Assembly (NCBI GenBank): GCA_035547835.1
Contig: DASZTW010000005.1
Span: forward strand, 496,001-560,000
Length of the DNA stretch: 64,000 nt
Source of the DNA: Acidimicrobiales bacterium
GTDB taxonomy: Bacteria; Actinomycetota; Acidimicrobiia; Acidimicrobiales; Iamiaceae
Direction of reading: 5' to 3'
A program made the translations under genes and the position numbers. The notes beneath the pieces are model-generated. The model searched no databases and had not been told where the DNA came from. It was given only the letters and a program-made list of their open reading frames with translations. Of the stretch, positions 1 through 8,089 are shown piece by piece; positions within the stretch are counted from its first letter, which is position 1; the number at the start of each line of letters is the position of its first letter.

Positions 1-1009
1 CTGGCTCCGGTCCGAGGGCGCCGGCTCCCTCGTCGATTGGATCGAGAACTTCTGGTACGCACGGACCACCATCGGCCCGGCCAAGGCGTCCGAGGCGTCA
101 CATCCGTTCCGCGCCGGGGTGGCGCGGCCGGCGACCCGCAACCAACCGCGCCCTGTCGCGGTGCCGCCAGCCACCGCAGTCGGACTCCGCGCCCAAGGGC
201 GGAACCTCGCTTCGGCGTTCGACGGCAAGTGGGCCCCGGTGGTCCGGCCCGGCGGTCTGCCGACCGCGCTGTACACGACGTACTGGCGGCCGGACCCGAC
301 CCAGCCCGACATCGTCGTGGCCGGCATGTGGATCGACAGGAGCCAGACACACCCCAAGCTGGTCGCCGGTACCAAGGAGCCCGGCGGATCCGGGTGGCCG
401 TGGGGTGCCGAGATCCCTCCCCAACTCCGCACCCAGGTGTTGGCCGCGTTCAACGGCGGCTTCCGCATGAAGGACGCCAACGGCGGGTTCGAGGTCGACG
501 GAAGGGTGGCCGTCCCGCTGCGGGTCGGGGCCGCGTCGCTCGTCATCTCGCGGGACGGCACGGCGCGCATCGGCCGGTGGGGCATCGACGTGGGCCGGGA
601 TCCGACGGTCGTGGGGGTCCGCCAGAACCTGCAGCTCATCGTCGATGGCGGGCACCCCGTGCCTGGGCTCGACCAGAACGCCGACGGTGCATGGGGCACC
701 TCCCACGTGCAGCTCGAGCACACGTGGCGCTCCGCGCTCGGCGTCGACGCCCACGGCAACCTCGTCTACGTGGCCGGCGCGGGGCTGAACTTGCAGACCC
801 TCGCAACCGCCATCACCCAGGCCGGGGCGGTGCGGGCGATGGAGTTGGACATCCACGATCCGGTCGTGACCTGCAACTTGTACGAGCCCGACCCTGCGCA
901 CCCAGGGTCCGTCATCGCCCGGAAGCTGATACCCACCATGCAGCGTCCCGCGACCCGCTACCTCCAGCCCGACCAACGGGACTTCATCGCGATCGTCGCC
1001 GACCGATGA
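1..1009 (+). CDS. Phosphodiester glycosidase family protein (5' end outside window)
   Basis: The frame is open from base 2 with no start before it, so the gene begins upstream of the window; the visible part encodes about 335 residues. The region around FNGGFRMKDANGGFEVDG and LQLIVDGG resembles the NAGPA-type phosphodiester glycosidase domain, whose founding member uncovers N-acetylglucosamine-1-phosphodiesters. The first visible residues (LVDWIENFWYA) look like the linker found before that domain in actinobacterial secreted members. The signal peptide, if any, lies outside the window. The TGA stop overlaps the ATG of the next gene (ATGA), so the two are probably co-translated. The natural substrate of bacterial members is mostly unknown; a cell-envelope glycan is the natural guess. 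Confidence 0.75.
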   Translation, partial: WLRSEGAGSLVDWIENFWYARTTIGPAKASEASHPFRAGVARPATRNQPRPVAVPPATAVGLRAQGRNLASAFDGKWAPVVRPGGLPTALYTTYWRPDPTQPDIVVAGMWIDRSQTHPKLVAGTKEPGGSGWPWGAEIPPQLRTQVLAAFNGGFRMKDANGGFEVDGRVAVPLRVGAASLVISRDGTARIGRWGIDVGRDPTVVGVRQNLQLIVDGGHPVPGLDQNADGAWGTSHVQLEHTWRSALGVDAHGNLVYVAGAGLNLQTLATAITQAGAVRAMELDIHDPVVTCNLYEPDPAHPGSVIARKLIPTMQRPATRYLQPDQRDFIAIVADR

Positions 1010-2367
1010 CGCTGGCGGCGATCACCGCGTGGCCCTTCGGTCCACACGATCCGATCGGTCGCTTGTCGATCGTCGCCCACGACACCTTGTGGGTTGCCAC
1101 CGTGCTGGCGGCGCTTGTCGCCCTCGTCGCCCTGCGGCGCCTGAACCGCCGAGGCGCCACGCGGGTGGTCGTGGCCGCGGTCGGGTCGTATGCCGCGTCG
1201 GAAGGGGCCTGGCGGCTGCTGCGGGCAACCAGGACGTTCGACCCTCAGCCGCCGCACTTCCTTGTCGGGTGGGTCGCTACCGGCGTGTTCGGCATCGCCG
1301 CCACGTCCCTCACGTGGCAGGTGGGCTCCCGCGTCGATCGCCTGCTTCGCGCGGGGTGCGCGGTGGTGGCCGCGGTGCTCGCCGCCGCGTCGATCAACGC
1401 GTACTACGGCTACTACCCCACCGTCTCGGCGCTGCTCGGCCACCAAGCCCGTAACCAGATCTCCCAGGCCGAGCTCGGACAGCGCGTCCGCGCGACGGCC
1501 ACGGCGAGCACCGCCACGCCCAGCACGTCGGTCGGACAGCTCGGCGTGTCGGTACCGATCACGATCCCGCCGACCCGATCCGGCTTCCACGCACGCGGCG
1601 CGTGGATCTACCTGCCGCCGGCGTGGTTCCACAGCCCACGGCCGACACTCCCGGCCATCATGGTCCTGCACGGCACGCCCGGGTCGCCGGCCGACATGCT
1701 GCGCGCCGGCGAGGTCGATGCGGTGAGCGACCACTTCGAGGAGCTCAACGGGGGTCGCAGCCCGATCCTCGTGATGCCGGACATCAACGGCTCCTTCGGC
1801 GCCGACACCGAGTGCGTCGACACGCCGAAGGTCCACGCCGAGACGTACCTGGTCGACGACGTCCGCAACTACGTGATCAACCGCTTCGGCGCCGACCCGA
1901 CCCCGGATGGGTGGGGAGTGGTCGGCTACTCCGAGGGTGGGACGTGTGCCGTCGAGTTGGCCTTGCGACACTCCGACCGCTTCCACACGTTCGTCGATGC
2001 CGGCGGTCCGCCGCGCGTGATGTTGCGCTCTCCCACCGCCACGTTCCGCACCTTGTTCGGCGGGTCGCGAAGCGTCGCTCGGTCTTACGACGTGGCGTGG
2101 CTGCTCCGCCACCACCGCTACGACGGCATGGCCGGCTGGATCACCATGCCGACCATCGCAGCCCAGCTGAGATGGACCCTTCACATCGCGCACCTCGCCC
2201 GTCGCAGCGGCATCGACCTGTACGTGTCGACGACCCACCTCGGGCACACCTATCCCATGTTCCACCAGGTGTTCACCGACGCTCTTCCTTGGCTGTGTGC
2301 CCACCTGTCCTCTCCGGTGCTTCGCGCGCCGGCGCAGCCCGTGGGGACCCGGGCCGGGCCACCCTGA
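1006..2367 (+). CDS. Membrane-anchored alpha/beta-hydrolase (esterase family)
   Basis: This is a 453-residue protein. Three or four hydrophobic helices lie within about residues 25-145, followed by an Ala/Thr-rich linker and an extracytoplasmic hydrolase domain. The nucleophile elbow is GYSEGG (near residue 310), preceded by an oxyanion-type LHGTPG strand; the late HLGHTYPMFHQ stretch can supply the catalytic His. The layout matches putative esterases related to esterase D and the mycolyltransferase Ag85 fold, many of which act on cell-wall lipids or polysaccharides. The start ATG overlaps the stop of the glycosidase, giving a coupled pair. The reaction is inferred only at the level of ester hydrolysis or acyl transfer. 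Confidence 0.75.
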   Translation: MTLAAITAWPFGPHDPIGRLSIVAHDTLWVATVLAALVALVALRRLNRRGATRVVVAAVGSYAASEGAWRLLRATRTFDPQPPHFLVGWVATGVFGIAATSLTWQVGSRVDRLLRAGCAVVAAVLAAASINAYYGYYPTVSALLGHQARNQISQAELGQRVRATATASTATPSTSVGQLGVSVPITIPPTRSGFHARGAWIYLPPAWFHSPRPTLPAIMVLHGTPGSPADMLRAGEVDAVSDHFEELNGGRSPILVMPDINGSFGADTECVDTPKVHAETYLVDDVRNYVINRFGADPTPDGWGVVGYSEGGTCAVELALRHSDRFHTFVDAGGPPRVMLRSPTATFRTLFGGSRSVARSYDVAWLLRHHRYDGMAGWITMPTIAAQLRWTLHIAHLARRSGIDLYVSTTHLGHTYPMFHQVFTDALPWLCAHLSSPVLRAPAQPVGTRAGPP

Positions 2368-2543
2368 TGACCGACGCCGGCAGCGCCCTCCTCGGTCGAG
2401 ACTCGCCCGTCTGGGTCGATGCGACCCGCTGGGTGGCGCCCGGGATCGCTCGCCCGAGTCGCGGGTCACCGTTCGATTCGCCGGGCTGCGCCTGGCGAAC
2501 AGGCCCCGTGTCGATGGGCCGGCTCGCCCATCGGCTCGCCTCC

Positions 2544-3623
2544 TCAGCCGGCCAACAGCGCACCTGCGTCGTGATCGAGGGCGTGGCCGGCGTGACGCGT
2601 GGCCATCGCCATGAACATCCGGTCGCCGCGCTCGGTCCGCTCGACCAGCATCGAGGCGACGATCGCCATCACGAGACCAGCCCAGGTCTGGCGGCGGTAT
2701 TCGTACCAGCAGGCTTCCCACCCGTAGCCCTCGACGCCGGCGGCCAGCAGTCCCTCGTGATAGCTGCGGACGAGGTCGCGTTCGACTTCTCGCCGCGCGT
2801 CGGGCAGCAGACCGGCGCCGATGAAGTACGACACGTCCTGCACCCCGGGGCCGTGGGTCACGGTCTGCCAGTCGACCACAGCCACCGGCGGCGCCCCGGG
2901 CCCGTCGGCGAACAGCAGGTTGTCGAGGCGGTAGTCGCCGTGGACGACCGTCCACGGTGAGGTTTCCGCCAGCACGTACCCGGCGAGGTGGTCGACGAGT
3001 TGGCTGCCGGCCTCGCGGACTTCGGCGGTGAGCTCGGCGTCGTAACGCCGCTGGAACCCGTCCCACATCATCGGGATCAGGTTCATCATGAGCTGCTGAC
3101 CCATCTCGGGATCGCGGTGGAGCCAGGGGTACTCGGCGAGGCCCGCATCACCCCACCTGGGGGCGTGCAGCTTCACCAGCTCGTCGACCGCCACCTGCGC
3201 CTGCTCCACCGAACAACCTGCCAGCTGGTCGCCCGCGCGGCTGTTGGCGAGGTCTTCGAGGAGCAGCACGAAGCTGGCGGTCTCGACGTCGATGTCGGCG
3301 TACCAGACCTCCGGCGTGCGCATCGGCAGGTCGCCGGCGAGCTGCTGGTAGAAGCGCACCTCGTTCTCGTAGCTGCCCATCGATCGCGCCGTGGCGCGGC
3401 TGGTCTCGTCGGCAGCCGGCAGCTTGGCGATCAGCGTCGACGGCACGGCGGTGGGGCCGTCGAACGTGAGCGACGCCCGCAAGCTGTCGCACATCTGACC
3501 GGTCCCGACCGCCGCGAGGGCCACGCGGGTGACCTTGCGCCCCTCGAGCGCAGGCGAGAGCGCAGACGTGAACCATTCGGCGGTCAGCAGGTCGGGAGTG
3601 TCGGCGATGCGAAGGTCGGTCAT
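2544..3623 (-). CDS. Phosphotransferase of the APH / choline kinase-like family
   Basis: The 359-residue protein carries the family's kinase motifs: a catalytic loop VVHGDYRLDNLL near residue 226 (HGDxxxxN) and a metal-binding VVDWQ about 20 residues later. It belongs to the aminoglycoside phosphotransferase fold, which phosphorylates hydroxyls of small molecules with ATP. In actinobacteria such proteins often sit beside lipid or sterol degradation genes, and nothing here points to antibiotic resistance. The ATG overlaps the TGA of the truncated oxidoreductase upstream (ATGA), so both are read from one transcript. It converges on the esterase gene. The substrate is unknown. Confidence 0.75.
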   Translation of the reverse strand: MTDLRIADTPDLLTAEWFTSALSPALEGRKVTRVALAAVGTGQMCDSLRASLTFDGPTAVPSTLIAKLPAADETSRATARSMGSYENEVRFYQQLAGDLPMRTPEVWYADIDVETASFVLLLEDLANSRAGDQLAGCSVEQAQVAVDELVKLHAPRWGDAGLAEYPWLHRDPEMGQQLMMNLIPMMWDGFQRRYDAELTAEVREAGSQLVDHLAGYVLAETSPWTVVHGDYRLDNLLFADGPGAPPVAVVDWQTVTHGPGVQDVSYFIGAGLLPDARREVERDLVRSYHEGLLAAGVEGYGWEACWYEYRRQTWAGLVMAIVASMLVERTERGDRMFMAMATRHAGHALDHDAGALLAG

Positions 3624-4009
3624 GGCACCAACACCGCCCGGCCGACCGGTGCCCGGCTCTCGATGTACGCGTGGGCGTCGGCAGCCTCGGCGGGCGAGAA
3701 GCTCCGGTCGACGACCATCACGCGCAGCTCGGCGTGGAAGCCGTCGAGACCGACGGTCACCGCCCGATCACCCACCGACAAACTGGTGACGCCGTCACCG
3801 ACCGCATCGACCGCCCCGGCGCTCTGGTAGCCGGCGATGTGGGGCACCGCTCCGAGATCGCCGCCGGCCCGGTGCGGCACGTCGGCGCCCTCGATGCTCA
3901 CGACTTCGGTGCGGATCCGCACCATGGCGGGCCCGACCTCGGGACCCGGCACGTCTTCGTACCGGAACACGCTCGGTTCCCCGCTGGCGTAGTTGACCGC
4001 TGCCTTCAC
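3620..4009 (-). pseudogene. Internally deleted zinc-type/quinone oxidoreductase (MDR) gene
   Basis: The frame encodes only 129 residues, against about 320-340 for medium-chain dehydrogenase/reductases. It starts at a GTG behind GGGGAGG. Residues 1-95 match the N-terminal GroES-like catalytic domain (VRIRTEVVSIEGADV, HIAGYQSAGAVDAVGDGV, VGDRAVTV). From about residue 98 the sequence jumps to a typical MDR C-terminal end (FSPAEAADAHAYIESRAPVG followed by RAVLVP). The whole NAD(P)-binding Rossmann domain is missing, yet the frame is intact, which suggests an in-frame deletion of roughly 600 bp. It may be a decaying relic that keeps translation of the downstream kinase coupled, or a stable minimal protein. 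It cannot be a normal oxidoreductase. Confidence 0.7.
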
Positions 4010-4110
4010 GTGACCTCCCCTTCGGCAGTGCAGCCGATCGCTGCTGACCCCTGTCGCAGCACGGCGAGCGTACCGGCGAGTCGAGGCTCGGCGTGCCAGG
4101 CCTGCATCCA

Positions 4111-4126
4111 CGAACATGATTGTTCG
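4111..4126. promoter_or_regulatory. Operator-like inverted repeat between divergent genes
   Basis: CGAACA-TGAT-TGTTCG is a perfect 6-bp inverted repeat with a 4-bp centre. It lies between the leftward oxidoreductase/kinase pair and the rightward CMD gene, just upstream of a -10-like TATCCT at 4136-4141. The position fits repression of the CMD/SDR unit. The regulator is not known; two TetR genes lie within 3 kb. Confidence 0.45.
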
Positions 4127-4148
4127 CAGATCGGCTATCCTTGTCGAC

Positions 4149-4808
4149 GTGCCTGCGACCGACCCACGTCCGCGCATCGCCCCTGGGACCCCACGCGACC
4201 TCGGCTTGGTCAACACCGTGATCGCCAGGGTGCTCGGAGCCGCCACCGGCGGACCGCCGCCCAACGTGTTCACCACCCTCGGGCGCAACCGGCGGTTGTT
4301 CCGCTCGTGGCTCCGGTTCGCGAGCGGACTCATGCCGGGCGGGCGTCTGCCACGGATCGACACCGAGCTGGTGATCTTGCGAGTGGCGCACCTCAACCAT
4401 TGCGAGTACGAGTGGGACCAGCACACCCGCCTCGCCCGCGACGCCGGCCTCACCGATGCGGACCTCGAGCGCGTCACGACCGACGTCCACCACGACGAGG
4501 CCAATGACTGGACCGGCCGCCAAGCGCTGCTGTTGCGCGTGACCGACGAGCTGTCGAACGACCGCACCCTGTCAGCGGACGCCTGGGAACAGGTGCACGC
4601 CCAGTTCGACGACCAGGAGGTCATCGAACTGTTCTTGCTCATCGGGCACTACGTGATGCTCGCCATGACCATCAACGCGCTCGGCATCGCGGTCGACCCG
4701 CCGCCCACCCGCCAGCCCGGCACGTTCGTGCGGGCGGCCCGATCGGCCCTCGAACGACGCGGCACCTCGACCCCGCCGACAACCACCGATCATGAAGGAC
4801 GCACCTGA
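4149..4808 (+). CDS. Carboxymuconolactone decarboxylase (CMD/AhpD-like) family protein
   Basis: The 219-residue all-helical protein contains DTELVILRVAHLNHCEYEWD, with a single Cys and a His eight residues on, the remnant of the CxxxH active site of the CMD/AhpD fold. AhpD itself has CxxC and peroxidase activity; many actinobacterial relatives have one Cys and unknown activity. I chose the GTG at 4149 because TATCCT at 4136-4141 looks like a -10 box about 7 nt before it (probable leaderless mRNA). An in-frame ATG at 4116 would lie inside the operator-like repeat. The stop overlaps the start of the SDR gene (TGATG), so the two are co-translated. Confidence 0.7.
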   Translation: MPATDPRPRIAPGTPRDLGLVNTVIARVLGAATGGPPPNVFTTLGRNRRLFRSWLRFASGLMPGGRLPRIDTELVILRVAHLNHCEYEWDQHTRLARDAGLTDADLERVTTDVHHDEANDWTGRQALLLRVTDELSNDRTLSADAWEQVHAQFDDQEVIELFLLIGHYVMLAMTINALGIAVDPPPTRQPGTFVRAARSALERRGTSTPPTTTDHEGRT

Positions 4809-5677
4809 TGCTCGACCGCCTCTTGCCCAACCGGTCATCCGACCTCGCCGGCCGACGCGTGCTGATCACGGGCGCGGCACGGGGCATCGGGGCCCTCACC
4901 GCCCGGCGCCTCCACGAACGGGGCGCGCGTCTGGCGCTGCTCGGCCTCGAGCCCGACCTGCTCGGGCAAGTGGCCGCCGAGTGTGATGCCACCGCGTACG
5001 ACTGCGACGTGGCCGACCCCACCGCAGTCGAGAACGCCGTCGAGAAGGCTGTCGAGAAGCTCGGCGGGCTCGACGTGGCGATCGCCAACGCCGGCATCGC
5101 CGCACAGCTCCCGCTCATCGGTGGCGACCGATCCGTGTTCGAGCGGACCCTGGCCGTCAACGTCCTCGGGACGTACTACGTGGTTCGGGCCGCGGGGCCG
5201 CACCTCGCCCACGAAGGCGGCTACATGCTGATCACCTCATCGCTCGCCGCAGCCGTCCACCTACCGCTCATGGGTGCGTACTCCGCCTCGAAGGCCGCCG
5301 TCGAGGCGCTCGGCAACACGTTGCGGGCCGAGCTGGCCCCGACGGGCGCCAGAGTCGGCGTGGCCTACTACGCCGAGCTCGACACCGACATGACGAGTCG
5401 GGGTTTCGGTACCGAGGCTGCGAAGCGACTGACAGGTGGACCGGTGAAGCTGCACCGGGTCGCACCGGTCGGCCCGGCGATCGACGCGATCGAGCATGGG
5501 ATCGCGACCCGCGCACGGCGCATCGTGGCGCCCCGCTACGTCGCTCCGGTCATCCCGTTCCGGGCATTGGCCCAGCCGGTCGTCGACCGTGCGCTGCGGG
5601 GTCGGGTGGCGGCAGGGCTCGAGCTGGCGCGGTCCGAGCGGGTCGAGCTCACCACGCCCCAACCGACGGATGCATAG
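4808..5677 (+). CDS. Short-chain dehydrogenase/reductase
   Basis: The 289-residue protein has a TGAARGIG cofactor loop near residue 20, ANAG near residue 95, a catalytic Ser in ITSSLAA, and YSASK with the catalytic Tyr and Lys near residue 157. This is a classical SDR with a C-terminal extension of about 40 residues that could contact membrane or partner. A small in-frame duplication (ENAVEKAVEKLGG) precedes the NAG motif. It is translationally coupled to the CMD gene; CMD plus SDR pairs are common around oxidation of alicyclic or steroid-like compounds, which is only a hint at the substrate. Confidence 0.85.
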   Translation: MLDRLLPNRSSDLAGRRVLITGAARGIGALTARRLHERGARLALLGLEPDLLGQVAAECDATAYDCDVADPTAVENAVEKAVEKLGGLDVAIANAGIAAQLPLIGGDRSVFERTLAVNVLGTYYVVRAAGPHLAHEGGYMLITSSLAAAVHLPLMGAYSASKAAVEALGNTLRAELAPTGARVGVAYYAELDTDMTSRGFGTEAAKRLTGGPVKLHRVAPVGPAIDAIEHGIATRARRIVAPRYVAPVIPFRALAQPVVDRALRGRVAAGLELARSERVELTTPQPTDA

Positions 5678-5706
5678 TGGTGTGTCTGGTGGGTGAGGAG
5701 GTGGTC

Positions 5707-5841
5707 ATGGCGAGTCATCCGGTGCCGCTGGCAAGGACGCACGACGAAGGCGCCGTCGTAGCTGCGGTGAGGAAAAGGACGCCGCCCGGCGGTGCCGAGG
5801 GCCGCCAGGACCGCCCCGCCATTTGCCAGACGCACCATTAG
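5707..5841 (+). CDS. Possible small protein of 44 residues
   Basis: A GAGGAGG ribosome-binding site sits 5-6 nt before ATG at 5707, and an open frame of 44 codons ends at TAG just before the TetR start. The product is basic (VRKRTPP) with no recognisable family. The good ribosome-binding site is the only argument for it. It might instead be chance in GC-rich DNA. Confidence 0.2.
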   Translation: MASHPVPLARTHDEGAVVAAVRKRTPPGGAEGRQDRPAICQTHH

Positions 5842-5850
5842 GATCGATCC

Positions 5851-6522
5851 GTGCCTGCCCGCACCCCCGCTCCGTCGAGGTCGGCCCGCCTCCCGAGGGG
5901 CCGTCACGGCCTGAGCAGGTCGGAAGTCGCCCATGCGCAGCGCAGCCGCATGCTCCGCGCCATGGCCGACGCCATGGTCGAAAAAGGTTACGCCGGCACG
6001 TCGGTGGCCGACGTGATCCGGCGCGCCGGCGTGTCACGCGAGACCTTCTACCAGCAGTTCTCCTCGAAGGCCGAGTGCTTCATGGAGGCTTACGACGCCG
6101 CCGTCGGGTTGCTGCTCACCAGCGGCGAGGTCGATGCGGCCCGCGACGTCGTCGCCGGCGGCGCACCGGTCAGCGAAGGCGAGCGGCTGGCCCGCTTCGC
6201 CGAGCTGCTCGACCTCTACTTGTCGGCGCTGGCGAGCGAGCCGGCGTTCGCGCGGCTCTTCCTGCTCGAGGTGTACGCAGCGGGGCCAGAAGCGATGGCC
6301 CGGCGCGCGGCGGCCCAGGAGCGCTTCGCCGACTTGGTGGCGACGCTGCTCGGCGCCGCGACACCTGAAGCGCGCTTCGCCTGCGAGACGTTGGTGGCGG
6401 CCGTGAGCTCGATGGTGACGAGCCGGCTCGCGGCGCTCGACCTCGACGGCCTGCGTGCGCTCGACACCCCGATCATGGAGCTGGTGGAGCGGGCTCGGCG
6501 GGGACCGATCTTGCCCTCTTGA
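5851..6522 (+). CDS. TetR-family transcriptional regulator
   Basis: In this 223-residue protein, after a basic N-terminal tail of about 25 residues comes the TetR helix-turn-helix (GYAGTSVADVIRRAGVSRET followed by FYQQFSSKAECF) and a ligand-binding C-terminal half. The start is GTG. It follows the SDR gene in the same direction after 170 bases, so it may control the CMD/SDR unit, perhaps via the repeat at 4111-4126. Its stop lies inside a bidirectional hairpin shared with the next, convergent TetR gene. Confidence 0.85.
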   Translation: MPARTPAPSRSARLPRGRHGLSRSEVAHAQRSRMLRAMADAMVEKGYAGTSVADVIRRAGVSRETFYQQFSSKAECFMEAYDAAVGLLLTSGEVDAARDVVAGGAPVSEGERLARFAELLDLYLSALASEPAFARLFLLEVYAAGPEAMARRAAAQERFADLVATLLGAATPEARFACETLVAAVSSMVTSRLAALDLDGLRALDTPIMELVERARRGPILPS

Positions 6523-6542
6523 ACCGCCGGCGGCTCAAGAGG
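6515..6542. terminator. Bidirectional terminator between two convergent tetR genes
   Basis: CCTCTTGA pairs perfectly with TCAAGAGG, and the interior CCGCC/GGCGG extends the stem past one mismatch. It contains the stop codon of one TetR gene and reaches into the end of the other. There is no long U-tract, as usual in high-GC actinobacteria. Confidence 0.55.
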
Positions 6543-7140
6543 CCCGGCGCGCCGGCTCCCGGGTGGGGGTCAACGCCGCCTCGAACACGGCCGCGACGTC
6601 GGCGCCGTGGCTGGTGATGGTGTCGGCCCCGAGCTGCACCACCGACATCAGCAGCGACAGCAAGATCGAGACCATGCCGCTGGCCATCGTGGCGGGGTCG
6701 ATGTCGGGGCGGACCCGGCCGGCGAGCTGATCGGAGTCGATGCGATCGGCGAACGCCTTGCGGAGCTCTGCCACGGCGGGCAGGTCGAGCACCCGGGCGG
6801 TGACCTCTGGCTCGAGACCGGCGAGCAATCGCTCGGCCAACGGGAAGTCGGCCATCGCACCCACCAAGGCGAACAACGCGGACTCCCGCCACTCGGCGAT
6901 GTCGGCTTCGGCCACCACCTGGTCGAGGCCTCGGTGGATCAGACCTGCCGCGTCGTCGTCGACCGCTGCGAAGAACAACGCTTCTTTGTCAGGGAAGTAC
7001 GCGTAAGCCGCGGTGCCGCTCACGCCGGCATCACGCGCGATGTCGGCCACCGAGGTGGCCCGGTAGCCGTCGCGGCCGAACCGGTGGACTGCTGCGGTGA
7101 GAATCGCTTGGCGAGTCTGCTCGCCCTTGCCCTGCGCCAT
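6535..7140 (-). CDS. TetR-family regulator, likely repressor of the hydrolase/monooxygenase unit
   Basis: The 201-residue protein has an N-terminal helix-turn-helix (GYRATSVADIARDAGVSGTA followed by AYAYFPDKEALF) and a variable C-terminal ligand domain. It is divergent from the ferritin-like hydrolase and EthA-like monooxygenase genes, with a perfect 31-bp palindrome in the 68-bp gap. That arrangement mirrors ethR/ethA of Mycobacterium, although the protein is not an obvious EthR orthologue. The expected role is autoregulation plus repression of the downstream pair until a substrate or product binds. Confidence 0.88.
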   Translation of the reverse strand: MAQGKGEQTRQAILTAAVHRFGRDGYRATSVADIARDAGVSGTAAYAYFPDKEALFFAAVDDDAAGLIHRGLDQVVAEADIAEWRESALFALVGAMADFPLAERLLAGLEPEVTARVLDLPAVAELRKAFADRIDSDQLAGRVRPDIDPATMASGMVSILLSLLMSVVQLGADTITSHGADVAAVFEAALTPTREPARRAS

Positions 7141-7158
7141 CAGTCACAGAGGATATCA

Positions 7159-7189
7159 GAATTGAGGGATTGATGGAATCCCTCAATTC
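7159..7189. promoter_or_regulatory. Perfect 13-bp-arm palindrome, probable TetR operator
   Basis: Arms GAATTGAGGGATT (7159-7171) and AATCCCTCAATTC (7177-7189) are exact reverse complements around the 5-bp centre GATGG. The element is AT-rich compared with its surroundings and fills the gap between divergent tetR and hydrolase genes. Its length and symmetry fit a TetR dimer or a pair of dimers. It would block both promoters. Confidence 0.75.
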
Positions 7190-7192
7190 GTA

Positions 7193-7207
7193 TTACCATC
7201 GGTAACC
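7193..7207. promoter_or_regulatory. Second short palindrome before the hydrolase start
   Basis: TTACC-ATC-GGTAA (7193-7205) is a 5-bp inverted repeat, and GGTAACC at its right end is itself palindromic. It abuts the ATG at 7209, where no clear ribosome-binding site is visible, so it may overlap the promoter or initiation region. It could be a half-strength second operator or chance. Confidence 0.3.
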
Positions 7208-7208
7208 A

Positions 7209-8078
7209 ATGACGGACACCACGCAAACTCCCCGCAAGGTCCCGACCCGGCGCATCTCCTTCGAAGAGGGCCTGCGCGACGTGCCCAAGCACTACGCGGT
7301 CGATGGTGACCTCCTCCTCAGCCACTTCGGGGTGGCCTTGTCGGCCGTGTTCCCCGACGGCGAGGACTACTTCGTGCGATCGGTGCGGAACTTCCGTGAT
7401 CAGATCACCGACCCTGAGCTCAAGCGCCAAGTCAACGGCTTCATCGGCCAAGAAGCGATGCACGGGCGGGAGCACCGGGCGTTCAACGACCGCATGGACG
7501 AGCTCGGCTACCCCGTGAAGGTGGTCGAACGGCTGACCCGCTGGGGCCTGGCGATGCGCGAGCGCATGACCAGCCGGAAATCCAACTTGGCGGTCACCGC
7601 TGCGCTCGAACACTTCACTGCGACGCTCGCTGAGGTCGTGCTCACGAACCAAGAGGTGCGCGACCACTTCGGTCACGCCGAGGTCCGCAACCTGTTCGTG
7701 TGGCACGCGCTCGAGGAGAGCGAGCACAAGGCCGTCGCGTTCGACGTGTACAAGGCGGTCGGCGGCACCGAGCGCACCCGGGTCTGGGTGATGCGGGGCC
7801 TCCTCGTCGGCTTCCCGATCGGCATGGCCTTCCAGATGCTCGCGTCGCTGGCCCTCGACCGCGACTTCTACAAGCCGCGCAAGGTCCTGGCGAGCTGGCG
7901 TCGCTTCCGGAAGTCGCCCGTGTTCAGCAAGGAGGTCCGCACGCGGCTGCGCGACTACAACCGCCCCGACTTCCACCCCGACGACTACGACAACGCCGAG
8001 CTGATCGAGCAGTGGCGCGAGGAGCTGTTCGGCACCGCAGGCTCCTTGAACGACAAGCTCGCCGGCAAAGCTGCCTGA
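7209..8078 (+). CDS. Metal-dependent hydrolase, ferritin-like (PF10118 type)
   Basis: The 289-residue helical protein contains the pattern of the 'predicted metal-dependent hydrolase' family: FPDGEDYFVRSVR, FIGQEAMHGREHR, AALEHFTA and WHALEESEHKAVAFDVY. The Glu and His residues in these helices resemble a diiron ferritin-like site. The family often sits next to flavin monooxygenases, desaturases or lipid genes in actinobacteria and its reaction is not established. The next gene starts 11 nt after its stop, so the two form an operon behind the 31-bp operator. A late membrane-like segment (GLLVGFPIGMAFQML) suggests membrane contact. Confidence 0.75.
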   Translation: MTDTTQTPRKVPTRRISFEEGLRDVPKHYAVDGDLLLSHFGVALSAVFPDGEDYFVRSVRNFRDQITDPELKRQVNGFIGQEAMHGREHRAFNDRMDELGYPVKVVERLTRWGLAMRERMTSRKSNLAVTAALEHFTATLAEVVLTNQEVRDHFGHAEVRNLFVWHALEESEHKAVAFDVYKAVGGTERTRVWVMRGLLVGFPIGMAFQMLASLALDRDFYKPRKVLASWRRFRKSPVFSKEVRTRLRDYNRPDFHPDDYDNAELIEQWREELFGTAGSLNDKLAGKAA

Positions 8079-8089
8079 CCGGGGGATCC

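Noticed and set aside
2368-2543. Possible small gene between the esterase and the kinase
   Set aside because: Frames there are Arg/Pro/Ala-rich continuations without a ribosome-binding site; it is simply the gap between convergent genes.
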